Part shown: piece by piece, positions 20,603 to 30,713 of the stretch
How the letters are laid out: each line of letters starts with the position of its first letter
Numbering within the stretch: the first letter of the stretch is position 1
Source of the DNA: GCA-002708315 sp963676635
GTDB taxonomy: Bacteria; Bacteroidota; Bacteroidia; Bacteroidales; F082
Direction: 5' to 3'
NCBI GenBank assembly: GCA_963676635.1
Contig: OY781105.1
Location: 4,197,036 to 4,261,035 of the forward strand
DNA length: 64,000 bases
Program-made: the position numbers and the translations under genes
The notes under the pieces: generated by a model
Database searches by the model: none
Told to the model about the DNA's origin: nothing
Seen by the model: the letters and a program-made list of their open reading frames with translations, nothing else

Positions 20603-22906
20603 TTATCTTATAACAAGTTTCTTAGTTTTCATTAATATTTCATTCTCTGAAATAGTTACGTAGTAAATCCCTGGTAATACTTTTGATCCATTACTAGTTA
20701 AATCCCATATTGTACGAATAATGCCGGATTCAACTTTGCCAGATAATATCGTAGCAACTCTTTGACCGTTTTGGTTATATATTTCAATATTTAATCTATT
20801 CGAGCCTGAGGTTTTTACTTCAATATCAACTGAAATGGATGCGGGATTTGGAGAAAGCAATAGTACCTCTTCTTCTGTATCTGATACAATTTCAGGAATA
20901 TCTACTGTAGGGTTCCACTCATAAGCACCCATATCAATGGTTTCTCCATAAATACGAGGGTTACCGGCAAGGTCTGTTTCAGGTAACTGTATCCAATCTG
21001 GTATTATTTCAAGTGATCCTGCATCAATACAAGGCGAATTATTAGCCAGGTTATAAGGAAAATCAGGCCCTGCATAAAACAAAGGATCCGTGTCAATATT
21101 TGACTCTCCATAAAACACATTATTTTGACCATAGAGAAGGTTTATATTATCCTCTCCACCATCAAACAAAGAATTTTCTACATAAAAATTGGACTCACCT
21201 GTATAATCAGGAGTAAACATATATGCAGATCTATATTGGTTATTAAACACAATAGAGTTATACAATTTATGTGTTGAACCATACGTAATACTAAGTGCTG
21301 CGGCCTGAGAATTATTGGAAGTGTTATCGGCAAATGTACAATTAATAGCATTTGAATTTAAAACACCATATGTACCTAAACCGATTGAGCCTGCTCCATT
21401 TCCTATATCTTTTGTATAATTATCCACAAATAAACAGTTTATTACTACGCACTCATCCAGGTAGGGGTCATTTATCCCACTACTAATCGACAACCCTCCA
21501 CCAATATGATACTCATCGTTACCTACTGCATTGTTTCTAATAAATCTGCAATTTGTAACGTATGTTGTATCTTGATAGCCAAGGAAAAAATCTCCATGTG
21601 AAACAGCTAAAGCTCTACCATAATTATCAATAAAATCACAATTATCAATTCTGAAATTATTTGAACCTACAACTTCACCATTTGCCAATCTTTTTCCAGT
21701 ATTGGAGGTGAATAAAATGTTAGTTAAAGAAGCGTTTATATTTTTCTCTATCATTAGGCTACCCATACCATAGGGTGCATTTTTATCTCCATTACCGTTT
21801 GTAAGAGTGATATTGCTGATATTATAATTGTTAGCAAAATATATGCCTGAAAGATGATATATCTCATCTTCGGCATCAAGAATAGTTCCATCTCTTGATT
21901 CACCTCTAATAGACACATCCCTCTTTAGGCTTAATGGAAATTTTTCTCCGTTTGTGAAAGAATAGATACCATCGGCAAGTATAATAGTATCCGGGCTAAT
22001 ACTATCACTTTTCATCCTTAAAAGTGCACTCCAAATATTTTTAAGCGGGTCATCAGGTGTAAGTCCGCTGTTATTGTTATCCCCATTGTTTGAAACATAA
22101 ATATTTTCTGTTGTCTGGTCAAGTTTTCCGTTTAGTATTTCCCAAGAAAGTGTATTACCAGGTATTAGTGTATCATAAGCTTTTGAAAAAAGATGATAAT
22201 AATCAGGGGCAATAACCGTAAAAGTATCAACAACAACATGAGTATAAATATATGGAGGCGCTGTAGCATAATAAATATCTGTCCCGATAGCTGCAACGTT
22301 GTTATAAATATTACATAAGTTTATTGTATCGAATAAACAAGTACTCCCAAGCAACCTCATTCCACCGCCACTGCGATATGCTGAATTGTCCCTGATTGTT
22401 GTGTTTGAAATGAAAATATTTGCAGATCTGGCATTTATACCACCACCGCTACCTGAAACAAAATTTTCTTCAATGACACAATTTAAAATATCCAAATCTG
22501 CTTCTTCCACATAAATACCACCACCATTTATTGCACCAGATAGTGATCCTGTTCCATTTCTCAGTACGAATCCGTTAACCACAATTTTTGAAAGACTATT
22601 ATATATATTAATACATCCTCCCGCTTGATTGCCATCAATAATTGTTTGATGAATATATTCAAGGTTGCCAGTTGTTAAAGTAAGGCTGCCAAGTGCAATA
22701 TTTTTTTCAATTATCTCAAGGTTCTCGAAATAAGTACCCGGATACACAAGTACTGTATCGCCATTCTCAGATGCATCGATTGCATGTTGAATTATGGTAA
22801 AATCACCGGTCCCGTCTTGTTTTACCGTTAGTATGCTTGAAAACCCATCTATAGATAATAGAATTATGAATACCAGAAGTAAATAACAACGTCCTATCTC
22901 ATTCAT
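20603..22906 (-). CDS. Secreted parallel beta-helix protein with choice-of-anchor Q region and T9SS type A sorting domain
   Basis: The 767-residue protein has an N-terminal signal peptide and then the pectin-lyase-like opening TVKQDGTGDFTIIQHAIDAS with GDTVLVYPGTYFENL. Beta-helix coils rich in Asn and Gly follow. A second opening appears mid-protein (IYVSNNGDNNNSGLTPDDPL, DUF1565-like). Near residue 640 is the choice-of-anchor Q signature (NSPCIDAG...DLAGNPRIYGETIDMGAYEW). The C-terminus (LSPNPASISVDIEV...GIYYVTISENEILMKTKKLVIR) is a FlgD-like type A sorting domain. It lies 65 bp downstream of the 1379-residue gene. The same pair recurs at 54.8-57.4 kb and 58.1-63.1 kb. Polysaccharide binding or lyase activity is possible but no catalytic motif was identified. 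Confidence 0.93.
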   Translation of the reverse strand: MNEIGRCYLLLVFIILLSIDGFSSILTVKQDGTGDFTIIQHAIDASENGDTVLVYPGTYFENLEIIEKNIALGSLTLTTGNLEYIHQTIIDGNQAGGCINIYNSLSKIVVNGFVLRNGTGSLSGAINGGGIYVEEADLDILNCVIEENFVSGSGGGINARSANIFISNTTIRDNSAYRSGGGMRLLGSTCLFDTINLCNIYNNVAAIGTDIYYATAPPYIYTHVVVDTFTVIAPDYYHLFSKAYDTLIPGNTLSWEILNGKLDQTTENIYVSNNGDNNNSGLTPDDPLKNIWSALLRMKSDSISPDTIILADGIYSFTNGEKFPLSLKRDVSIRGESRDGTILDAEDEIYHLSGIYFANNYNISNITLTNGNGDKNAPYGMGSLMIEKNINASLTNILFTSNTGKRLANGEVVGSNNFRIDNCDFIDNYGRALAVSHGDFFLGYQDTTYVTNCRFIRNNAVGNDEYHIGGGLSISSGINDPYLDECVVINCLFVDNYTKDIGNGAGSIGLGTYGVLNSNAINCTFADNTSNNSQAAALSITYGSTHKLYNSIVFNNQYRSAYMFTPDYTGESNFYVENSLFDGGEDNINLLYGQNNVFYGESNIDTDPLFYAGPDFPYNLANNSPCIDAGSLEIIPDWIQLPETDLAGNPRIYGETIDMGAYEWNPTVDIPEIVSDTEEEVLLLSPNPASISVDIEVKTSGSNRLNIEIYNQNGQRVATILSGKVESGIIRTIWDLTSNGSKVLPGIYYVTISENEILMKTKKLVIR

Positions 22907-22971
22907 TGTATTAGTTTTATAGTAAATCCCCGGAATATGTTAGAATGACACAAACCGGCGACAAAATCAGT

Positions 22972-25900
22972 TTATTGAATTATTAGTTTTTTGTTTACAG
23001 TATTATTATTTATTGCAAGTTTTACAATATAAACCCCTTTATTAATTTTTTTGCCACACACTGAAAGACCCCAGGTGAAGGATTTTAGGCCTGTAGTTTG
23101 TTGGCAGTTAAACAATGTTGCCAGAAATCTTCCGGTTCCATCGTATACGGTTATATTTACATTTGCATTGTTCTCAACGCTATATTTAATATTAACACTA
23201 TTACCAGCCGGGTTAGGGTAAATACTAAAATCCAATTCACTGTTATAATCGGGTTCAGTATTGCTCTCATTTCTGAATGAAACTTTGTAAATACTACTAT
23301 TTTCAGCAGGATGAATGGATCTTGTTTCGTATATTCCCTTATTCCTGTTATAAACATCGTATTTGCGAATTATCTTCTTCTGAGAGGACTTCGCACTTGT
23401 CCATGTTTGGAATGTAATACAATCACCTGTTAGTCCATCGGTATAGGCTTTTATCCCAACAAGGGTATCATCAGATGAAACTATGCAGGCTCCTACGCAA
23501 GAATCACCAATAAATGCACCAATCTCATCAATTGTTTCTGTTGTGTCGAGTAATACAACAATTGGGTCATAGTCAGCAGTTTCAGAATACACAAAGTTCT
23601 GTGTAATTTCTTCTTCTATTTCAGCATTTCTTGTGCCATACTGTACCCAGCTAAATGTATAACTTTCAGGGAGCAGGTCGGTATTAATAACTATCATATC
23701 ACCATAGTCGATATTATGTACAAGGTTATCACATATCCACCCCGTATTAGCGGGCACAGGATTCCCGGGATTGCGTGCAGGACCATCATAAAAACAAAAC
23801 CAGTCTTCTCCCTGTATGGAGTTTGTATACCAGAGTACTTCACCAAGTGCGTCCAGTACATCCTGTTCTTTATGAATAAAGTAGCCTACCCAGTTTGGCT
23901 TTCGCTCGAATAGTGGGATTTGAGTAGTAGTAGGTATTACATCACCATACATCTTAATGTATTTATTTTGAGACTCTGTTGTTCCAGGATATAGCAAATC
24001 TAATTTATAGCCCCTTTCACTATAAATGCCACCTATTTCTGATGGCGTTGGCCATTCAGAACCATCAAAATTGCTGAAAAAATATTGATCATATCCTGGG
24101 GGTAAGTTAAGAAGCTTACTATCTTCTTGATAATCTTGAGGAACAATATTACCAGAAAGAACACTATTTATGGAGGGTGATGTTGGTGCACCTTGTTGGT
24201 AAAGCCGTGGTATAGAAATCCAATCATATTCATTATTATTTAACAACAATAATTCTTTAGCTTCAAAATCAACTACACTAACCTTTGAATGAGCTCCGTT
24301 GGGTAAATAAATCTTATTTTGGTATGGATCTATGGTAGGAGTTGTAAGGTTGTAGTTGAAAAACTTAATAAGTTCATCAACATAGTGATCATATTCAACA
24401 TAATAGCTGGTTATTTGAGGTCCATTCCCCACAAATAAATCTATAGTCTCAAATGTGCTGCCTGTAACTGTAGGATCATATACCAGAAGTTTTGATGGCT
24501 CATCACCCCATTTATCCTGATTAAATTTAGTGTGTACATAAATTTTACCGTTGTATGGATTGTTAAAAAAACTCGCAATTTGACCAGTATAACTACCAAT
24601 TTCTGTAATATTAAAACCTGATGGAGATGTTTTATCAATCTGGTAAAATTTTGCAATTCTGTCATGAGTATATTCTCCTGTAGCAGGAGGGGTTTCTGTT
24701 TGATCAGAAAATGCGAAAACTGAATTTGTATGTTGGTTATATACTATTTCATTAAAATGAATTTGAGAAGTAAAGGCAGCCGATTCTAATGTATTTGTTG
24801 CGCAATCATAATAGGATAAATTATTTGTATAAAAGTCGTTATTTGTAAGTATATACAATGCTCCTTCATAATCTTCAGGGGGCTCTAATAATTCAGGACA
24901 TATAACTTTTCCAGGATCCCTAAGGTTTGCCTCCAGTGTTGTAACCTCACCTGAGTTCGTAATTGATAACAAAAGACCAAATCCAAAAGATGCTGGTATC
25001 TCACAAACATTTTCTTGAGATATGTATGGGTTTTGTAAAATATAATCATTTTTAACTGTAGCATATACTTTGTGATCATACTGGTTGTAGCAAAATGATG
25101 CATTGAAATGGCAATCAAGAATGTTTTCAATGTTTGTTAGATCAGCAATTTCAGCTGAAGCATATTGATAATCTGATGCATTAAAAAACATAATACTAGG
25201 ATGGCTATTTGTAGTATTAGTAAATACGCATAGCAAACCATTCGGTGCAACAAACATTTGTTTAGTATAACTTATCCCACTTAATGGTATATCTGTTGGT
25301 TCGAAATTGTTGTCAGAATCTAGTCTGTATATCAAATTTGTGGTATTATCATTTGCTGATATAAGCAAATGATCCTGGAAGGGATTATAAACGATATCAC
25401 CAATTGGAAATTCAACATCAATGGTTGTTTCCAAAGCTCCTTCGCCACCATTTGCCAATGGATCATAAACATAAATTGTGGAGTTTGAATTTGAAATTGT
25501 ATTGTAGAAATAGATTAAATTATTTGTGGGATTATATACTGAATGGTATGCAGGGAAGCCAACTGGTTTGAAATCTGTGTGGTGAATACCGGTTTCATCC
25601 TGATATGAATTGTATAAACCATTTAATGTATAAGATAAGGCACAGTTATAATCACTCAATACGGCTCCTGTACCAAAAAACGAACCTGGTTTTTCTATTA
25701 TTGTTTCAAATTCATATACAGCAGGATCTGGTATTGTGTTATAAGTCACATGTGTCCAATCATTAATACTTCCTAAGTAAAAATCTCCATTGTTGCCCGG
25801 AACTAGTTTTAAAGGATAATTGTAATAAGGAGAATTCCTATCTTCAGAATAACTATTTGTGTTTAAGTTTAAATCCGTATCGAGGGAAAAACCAGATGAA

Positions 25901-27111
25901 TTATATGTATAAAACGCAAGATTCATATCTTCAACATTCGAATCGTTAAAATATATATCCCCACTTGACTTATGATTAGCAAAGGTTAAAACTAAATGAT
26001 CCTCTTGAGGTATAAATAGACCGTCTATTATACGCCTACTTGGAGCAGTAAGAGATTGATGGGTCATCATTGTGCTACCTGCATCAAAAATGTAAAATTT
26101 TACTGTATATGTAAATGGGTTAGGCTCAGTTCCTGATCCGGGCAGCATATATGGTAGCACTACTATCTTATGCAAACCTGCATTTTTGATAGTAAACATT
26201 TTACCAATTTTAACTTCTTCGATGTGAGTTGAGTTAATTTCATTTGGGTTGGCCGGATCTGTTGTTAGTTCGTAAAGGTATATATCATCCCCTCTGGCAA
26301 CGTAGAAGAGGTCGCTTCCTTCACTCCTGTAAGGCTCAATTTCATTTGCAGTTTTTAAATATCCATCGCCACCATTAGCAATATCAAATCCCCTTTTAAA
26401 ATCTTTGCATTTCAATGTTAAGCTACCATTAATCTCATTTATTTCGTAAATAGCAAAATATGAATCTGTTACAAGGAAGCTCCCCTCCTCATTAGCTATA
26501 TTATCCCTACCACTAAATAATGTGTAAAGCCTATTATTAAGTTCATCGTGCTTTATTATTACTCTACCACTGGATATATTGAAATGATCAATTTCTGCGG
26601 GTCGATCCTTAAGTTTAGTCACTTCGTATGGTGCATCTGTGTTGATACTGATTAGGTTCAAATCGGGTGTTAATGTATAGATAAGAGGGGTAGGGTCATC
26701 ACTTACAACCATCATCTGTCGCGATGGTGAATGGAAACCGTAATTGAAATAGGGAGGTGAATATTTCCCAAAACTCTTAAATGTATTATCTGAATTTGTT
26801 GTAAACTGCTTAGGTTTAAGGTCAATTGTAGTCACATGATACATTTGATTGGTGTAACTGTTTCGTTGGTAAACATATATTTCACTTTGTCCGTGGACAA
26901 ATATTTTTCCATTTACCTCTACAAAGTCTGCACCAAAACCACCGGTCTCATCAGGCAGGGAAATGTTTTTATCAAATGATGAGTTTTGCGAAAACAATAA
27001 ACTGTGAAGAAAAAACATTATCAATGTTGGTACTACTATTTTTTTGATAGTAAATCTATGTACCAAGGGAATTTTATGGTTTACAAATTTGATACTATGA
27101 TTAGTTTTCAT
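22972..27111 (-). CDS. Large secreted surface protein (display-type), T9SS type A sorting domain
   Basis: The 1379-residue protein has an N-terminal hydrophobic segment (IVVPTLIMFFLHSLLFSQ) that serves as a signal peptide after an unusually long charged start. The body has repeated beta-propeller-like strands (KIFVHGQSEIYVYQRN, VYDPLANGGEGALET, KIYLPNGAHSKVSVVD) suggesting one or more propellers. A conserved late region (GYFIHKEQDVLDALGE, NIDYGDMIVIN, DEIGAFIGDSCVGACIV) is shared with the 869-residue protein at 58116. The C-terminus (YPNPAGNSVNIKY...GVYIVKLAINNNTVNKKLIIQ) is a type A sorting domain. It is the first gene of a two-gene unit with the beta-helix gene. Function is unknown beyond surface display. 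Confidence 0.9.
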   Translation of the reverse strand: MKTNHSIKFVNHKIPLVHRFTIKKIVVPTLIMFFLHSLLFSQNSSFDKNISLPDETGGFGADFVEVNGKIFVHGQSEIYVYQRNSYTNQMYHVTTIDLKPKQFTTNSDNTFKSFGKYSPPYFNYGFHSPSRQMMVVSDDPTPLIYTLTPDLNLISINTDAPYEVTKLKDRPAEIDHFNISSGRVIIKHDELNNRLYTLFSGRDNIANEEGSFLVTDSYFAIYEINEINGSLTLKCKDFKRGFDIANGGDGYLKTANEIEPYRSEGSDLFYVARGDDIYLYELTTDPANPNEINSTHIEEVKIGKMFTIKNAGLHKIVVLPYMLPGSGTEPNPFTYTVKFYIFDAGSTMMTHQSLTAPSRRIIDGLFIPQEDHLVLTFANHKSSGDIYFNDSNVEDMNLAFYTYNSSGFSLDTDLNLNTNSYSEDRNSPYYNYPLKLVPGNNGDFYLGSINDWTHVTYNTIPDPAVYEFETIIEKPGSFFGTGAVLSDYNCALSYTLNGLYNSYQDETGIHHTDFKPVGFPAYHSVYNPTNNLIYFYNTISNSNSTIYVYDPLANGGEGALETTIDVEFPIGDIVYNPFQDHLLISANDNTTNLIYRLDSDNNFEPTDIPLSGISYTKQMFVAPNGLLCVFTNTTNSHPSIMFFNASDYQYASAEIADLTNIENILDCHFNASFCYNQYDHKVYATVKNDYILQNPYISQENVCEIPASFGFGLLLSITNSGEVTTLEANLRDPGKVICPELLEPPEDYEGALYILTNNDFYTNNLSYYDCATNTLESAAFTSQIHFNEIVYNQHTNSVFAFSDQTETPPATGEYTHDRIAKFYQIDKTSPSGFNITEIGSYTGQIASFFNNPYNGKIYVHTKFNQDKWGDEPSKLLVYDPTVTGSTFETIDLFVGNGPQITSYYVEYDHYVDELIKFFNYNLTTPTIDPYQNKIYLPNGAHSKVSVVDFEAKELLLLNNNEYDWISIPRLYQQGAPTSPSINSVLSGNIVPQDYQEDSKLLNLPPGYDQYFFSNFDGSEWPTPSEIGGIYSERGYKLDLLYPGTTESQNKYIKMYGDVIPTTTQIPLFERKPNWVGYFIHKEQDVLDALGEVLWYTNSIQGEDWFCFYDGPARNPGNPVPANTGWICDNLVHNIDYGDMIVINTDLLPESYTFSWVQYGTRNAEIEEEITQNFVYSETADYDPIVVLLDTTETIDEIGAFIGDSCVGACIVSSDDTLVGIKAYTDGLTGDCITFQTWTSAKSSQKKIIRKYDVYNRNKGIYETRSIHPAENSSIYKVSFRNESNTEPDYNSELDFSIYPNPAGNSVNIKYSVENNANVNITVYDGTGRFLATLFNCQQTTGLKSFTWGLSVCGKKINKGVYIVKLAINNNTVNKKLIIQ

Positions 27112-27756
27112 GTTGTTAGGGTTTATATTTAATTATTACTGTACGCTAAAAATACGAAATTAATTGTTTGATTTTAAAAACCCTTGATATATCCACATAA
27201 AACGCCCCCGGATCATGCATTGTGGACATACTCATAAGCTGTTAACGTGACAAGGGGAGAAGGAGAGACGACCCTCCTTCTCAGCCTCAGACTGATTCAG
27301 CGGGCGAAGAGGGACAAAGTTACTAAGTTACCAGGCTATGGAGTTACTTATTGGCAGGGTGTGAAGAGAATAAAGAATGAAAAATAACCGTTTTCATTTG
27401 CTCATTTACACCTGAGATATAATGGTTAGCGGCACAGCTTTCATTAGTATTTTCATACGTATGAAACTGGATTGTGATAGCTGTCAAATGTGTAATGATT
27501 AATGGATGAACCACACACTGAGCGTAGTTTCATCCGCCTTGGCGGAAGACATGTGCAACTACGTTCGCCTATCAAAAAAACAATAAGAACAGTTACTAGC
27601 AGAATAATTTTTACAATATTTGGGGGTAGTTGCAAACTACATATATAGGGGGATTAGGTAGCGATAATAAACCCATCATAAATAGCACGAGTCCCCTAAC
27701 TCGTATTTTGCAAAGATGTTAGTATTTATAACTGAATTGGTAGTCCCTTCGTTCCC
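27112..27756. repeat. Repeat-bearing intergenic region with 16-bp palindrome and nested hairpin (copy 2)
   Basis: A perfect palindrome TTTCATACGTATGAAA lies at 27451-27466. The nested hairpin is complete at 27520-27566: outer arm GAGCGTAGTT, inner arms TCCGCC/GGCGGA (27533-27546), outer arm AACTACGTTC. The conserved tail CGCCTATCAAAAAAACAATAAGAACAGTTA and the TTTACAATATTTGGGGG block follow. Words of the dispersed families occur at 27250-27370. No gene was recognised. Confidence 0.7.
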
Positions 27757-27894
27757 TTAAGTCTCTCCAGTCCTATTTATAGTCCTTGTTATAGCACGAG
27801 TGGGGGGCTTGAGCAATTGTGGGAAATCTAATTGCGTTTGTTCGCTTTCAATATACTTCCTGACTTCCTCAAACATATATTCTTTCTTACTCAT
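27757..27894 (-). CDS. Short ORF of 45 residues, possible truncated gene
   Basis: From an ATG at 27894 the frame gives MSKKEYMFEEVRKYIESEQT and continues QLDFPQLLKPP, then loses complexity (TRAITRTINRTGET) as it enters a dispersed repeat and stops. The charged amphipathic start looks like the first helix of a DNA-binding accessory protein of a mobile element, cut off by the repeat. This identity is a guess; only the frame and the abrupt change of composition are seen. Confidence 0.35.
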   Translation of the reverse strand: MSKKEYMFEEVRKYIESEQTQLDFPQLLKPPTRAITRTINRTGET

Positions 27895-28043
27895 TTTTTT
27901 TTCTGACAAGAGTAAATGTTTTTTTTTGTAGTCGGTTGGATACAGTTATTCGGACGAATACGGACAAACATGTTCAATTAATTTGGTTTTCCAGTATAGA
28001 GCACATTACACAAACTACTACAAGTTACAATTTTGTGTTTAAT

Positions 28044-29270
28044 CTAGAATCTTGAGTGAATTGTATCTAAACTCGTTTGTATGGTATTTGTTTCAGCTTT
28101 AGGGACACCTGATAATTCAGCATACATTTTCCAATTATCGACAATACGCTCGATCTCATCTATTGTATCTTTCGCTTTATTAACAGATAAAACATCTGCT
28201 AACTCCAGTAACTCTTTCCTTCCCGGATCAACGTAGTTACCAGCGCAAGCTGTACTATGATATCCTTGAGAAGATGAAGAGAATGTCAAGTCATATGCTG
28301 GTGCAAGAGACCACGTTCCTTCAGAATCCATAAGAAACGCAAAGTTTTTAGAATGATCATCACGGTTATGGGCTAAGACGTTAAAAACAGCTCTGCGAAA
28401 CATTTGATGAGCTGCCTGTGCGTTATTTGTTAGCTTCTTTGCTTGATATATTAGATTACCATAATCAAGGGTGCTATGCTCATAGTCATCGTGAAGTAGC
28501 CCTGCAACTGAGAGCATATGCAACTTGTTATTCCCAACACGATCAAATCGCTTGGTTCCAAAATATTTATTCCCAGTTTCACTTTTAAACACCCTACACT
28601 CGGACATTTCAATCCCTGAATCTAAGGCCATTTTATAAAAGGCTAGTTCAATATTAGCTATGTCTTTCAAATCTACATCTGTTGCAAATTTAATAATCCA
28701 ATGTTCATATCCTTCCGGAAGATTAGTGATGCCACTAATGAGTGAATCAGTTTTCGAATTATATCCGGCATAAATTTTTGGACGAGCTCCACCAGGACTT
28801 CCACCTCTTCCAAACATCTGATCAATTACGACACTACTCTCTCCTTTAATTATTTTAGAAATATTGTTATTTAGTACATCCAGATTAATTTCTATTGCCT
28901 CCTGCTCTAATTCAACACCCGGTTTGTACTGTAGAGCTCCCATACTATTCTTCCCCGCAAGTGTTAAATGATCCAGGGCATTTAGAGATTCAATAGCAAT
29001 TCGGTTGGCACTTAGCTGTTTTCTGATTAGTAAATATCCCCAAGCATCCGGTAAAGAGTCAGCAAACACGCCAAAAAGGCCATTGAATGGGTTTTTATTA
29101 GCCGTTTGTGGGTTATCATCAAACATTAACATATTAGGTGATAGATTTGTCCCTGATTTTAAATAATCATCACTATATTTAAAAAGGATATCCCGACCAT
29201 CAAGAATTAACTGGCCAACAAGTTTATCTTCAGAAAAATGTATATACACATTGAGTTTAGTTGTCGCCAT
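28044..29270 (-). CDS. hipA: HipA-family serine/threonine kinase toxin
   Basis: This protein (408 residues from the ATG at 29270) is the toxin of a type II toxin-antitoxin pair. In HipA proteins the kinase phosphorylates a translation factor such as glutamyl-tRNA synthetase and so induces dormancy; the target here is unknown. It has the HipA N-terminal domain (VGQLILDGRDILFKY, FGVFADSLPDAWG). The ATP-binding loop GGSPGGARPK is at about residues 156-165, the catalytic loop HNRDDHSKN at 301-309 and the Mg-binding Asp of PAYDLT at 327. All key residues are present and the length is normal, so it should be active. The start is 2 bp after the hipB stop. An upstream TTG at 29276 is a less likely start. 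Confidence 0.95.
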   Translation of the reverse strand: MATTKLNVYIHFSEDKLVGQLILDGRDILFKYSDDYLKSGTNLSPNMLMFDDNPQTANKNPFNGLFGVFADSLPDAWGYLLIRKQLSANRIAIESLNALDHLTLAGKNSMGALQYKPGVELEQEAIEINLDVLNNNISKIIKGESSVVIDQMFGRGGSPGGARPKIYAGYNSKTDSLISGITNLPEGYEHWIIKFATDVDLKDIANIELAFYKMALDSGIEMSECRVFKSETGNKYFGTKRFDRVGNNKLHMLSVAGLLHDDYEHSTLDYGNLIYQAKKLTNNAQAAHQMFRRAVFNVLAHNRDDHSKNFAFLMDSEGTWSLAPAYDLTFSSSSQGYHSTACAGNYVDPGRKELLELADVLSVNKAKDTIDEIERIVDNWKMYAELSGVPKAETNTIQTSLDTIHSRF

Positions 29271-29272
29271 AA

Positions 29273-29548
29273 TCAATAATTAAATAAATCTTTTTTCCGT
29301 TTCAGATCATCAATAAGTAAAATAGATTCGAAATCATTCAAGCGATTAAGAGCTTCGCTTATTTTTAAAAGTGATTCAAGAGAAATAATACCTGTTGATT
29401 CAAATTTACGAACAGTAGCGTAAGCTACTCCAGATCTCTCCGACAATTCCCTCTGAGACATCTTCTTCTGTTTCCTTAAGGCAATGATTTTTTTTGATAA
29501 AAGAATCATTATTTCTTTAGGTGAATTTTGATCTCCGTACATTCCCAT
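29273..29548 (-). CDS. hipB: HipB-like XRE-family antitoxin and autorepressor
   Basis: The 91-residue protein has a clear helix-turn-helix at about residues 15-70 (IIALRKQKKMSQRELSERSG, VAYATVRKFESTG, ISLESLLKISEAL). In this family the antitoxin neutralises HipA and represses the operon by binding upstream palindromes. Two candidate operators lie at 29599-29612 and 29640-29653. The stop codon is 2 bp before the hipA ATG, so the two are translationally coupled. The C-terminal tail (DDLKRKKDLFNY) is charged and probably the flexible HipA-interacting part. Confidence 0.93.
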   Translation of the reverse strand: MGMYGDQNSPKEIMILLSKKIIALRKQKKMSQRELSERSGVAYATVRKFESTGIISLESLLKISEALNRLNDFESILLIDDLKRKKDLFNY

Positions 29549-29570
29549 GTCTGCATTTATTTTTACAACA

Positions 29571-29653
29571 CAAAGATAGAAAATTTACTACCCTAAATGC
29601 TACTATAGTGGCAAAATATTCTATAATAAATGGAAATATGTTACTATAATAGC
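29571..29653 (-). promoter_or_regulatory. hipBA promoter with two palindromic operator candidates
   Basis: Reading leftward, TATCTTTG (29571-29578) matches the Bacteroidota -7 consensus TAnnTTTG and predicts a leader of about 15 nt before the hipB ATG. Upstream are two related near-palindromes, written on the + strand as GCTACTATAGTGGC (29599-29612) and GTTACTATAATAGC (29640-29653). Their start-to-start spacing is 41 bp, about four helical turns. The first sits where the -33 box should be. The motifs are seen; HipB binding is inferred. Confidence 0.6.
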
Positions 29654-29859
29654 AATTTTGAGGAGGTATCCTAATTATTAATAGGAGAATGTCTAAACAA
29701 ATCCAACAGGAAAGACAAAGATGTCTCCTTGATCCAATCTGATACATATTCAAGCCGAAAAGAGGTTGATTTATGATAATTACATTATCACTTCTTCGAC
29801 AATTTTCATACTGTTTTCTAGATAAATTCAACTTTAAAATTCACTACACCTAGTGGGGA

Positions 29860-30062
29860 GACCTCCTCCATCTGGGTGTAGATTGATTGCAATAGATTGA
29901 ATGTAAGGTACGAGAGCTAAAATGAGATAAACCCACTGAGCGTAGTTTCATCCGCCTAGGCGGCGGACAGGTGCAACTGCGCTCGCCTATCAAAAAAACA
30001 ATTAGAACAGTTATTATGCAGAATTGTGTTTACGATATTTGGGGGAATTTCAAATTAGACCC
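29860..30062. repeat. Nested-hairpin repeat (copy 3) with long left flank
   Basis: The conserved left flank (GTGTAGATTGATTGCAATAG ... GGTACGAGAGCTAAAATGAG) is shared with 36.83-36.9 kb. The outer arms GAGCGTAGTT (29938-29947) and AACTGCGCTC (29974-29983) enclose the inner palindrome TCCGCCTAGGCGGCGGA (29951-29967). The tail CGCCTATCAAAAAAACAATTAGAACAG and TTTACGATATTTGGGGG follow. Between 29654 and 29860 nothing was recognised. Confidence 0.8.
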
Positions 30063-30100
30063 GGAGGGGGGATAGTCATTCAATAAAACAATCAACCCCC

Positions 30101-30691
30101 TTAATAAGTGCATTGAAAACTGTGATGTAGCTCAACATGGACTCCTGCTTTTTTTTCCGAACCTGAGGCAAACTGACCAATCAAATATTCATACGTATCT
30201 CCAAGGGTATCGGTGTCAGTGGAAAAATCAGCAATTCCTTCGGCAATTTTTTGAATGATGGTGCAAAGCTTTTTGTTTCGGTCGGTTGGTGTTTTTCCAA
30301 GTTTCTCAGAGTTTAAGTTAATTTCTGAAAACAAACCATGAAAGGAATTATCAAAGGATTCGGTTTCGATGTATTTATAACTCTCCACCAAAGTTTCCAG
30401 CAATTCGCAGTCCTGGGTACTGGCAAGCTCGGCGATGTTGTTCCACAAGAATTCCGGTTTGATTACATAATGTACCTTTCGGCGCATTTGTTTCTCAAAT
30501 TCAACAACATCATCCGGTTAATCTCCACCTAATTCCTTCTTGGCCGATTCCTCATAATTGGCAGATAAACACCTTAAAAAAAGAAACGAAAGCATATAAT
30601 CACGGAAACCATCAGCATTCATTGCCCCACGAAGCTGGTCTGCTATTGCCCAAAGGGTTTTACTTAATTTATGTTGTTCTATTTGTGTCAT
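30101..30691 (-). pseudogene. hsdM: Remnant of type I restriction-modification methyltransferase gene hsdM
   Basis: The start MTQIEQHKLSKTLWAIADQL (ATG at 30691) and SFLFLRCLSANYEESAKKEL are the N-terminal helical domain of HsdM. The frame then meets an in-frame TAA (30518-30520) and continues in the same frame with PDDVVEFEKQMRRKVHYVIK, IETESFDNSFHGLFSEINL and LGDTYEYLIGQFASGSEKKAG. About 20 family residues are missing around the stop. Homology ends abruptly just before the SAM-binding and NPPF motifs and is replaced by VHVELHHSFQCTY. Only about one third of the gene remains and no hsdS or hsdR is nearby, so it is non-functional. The duplicated GxxExxY gene lies directly upstream. Confidence 0.9.
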
Positions 30692-30713
30692 ACTGTATTC
30701 TTTTTTGTCTGAA

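Noticed and set aside
29517..29831. 104-residue frame on the minus strand upstream of hipB
   Set aside because: It overlaps the hipB start in another frame, has low-complexity hydrophobic sequence and covers the operator region.
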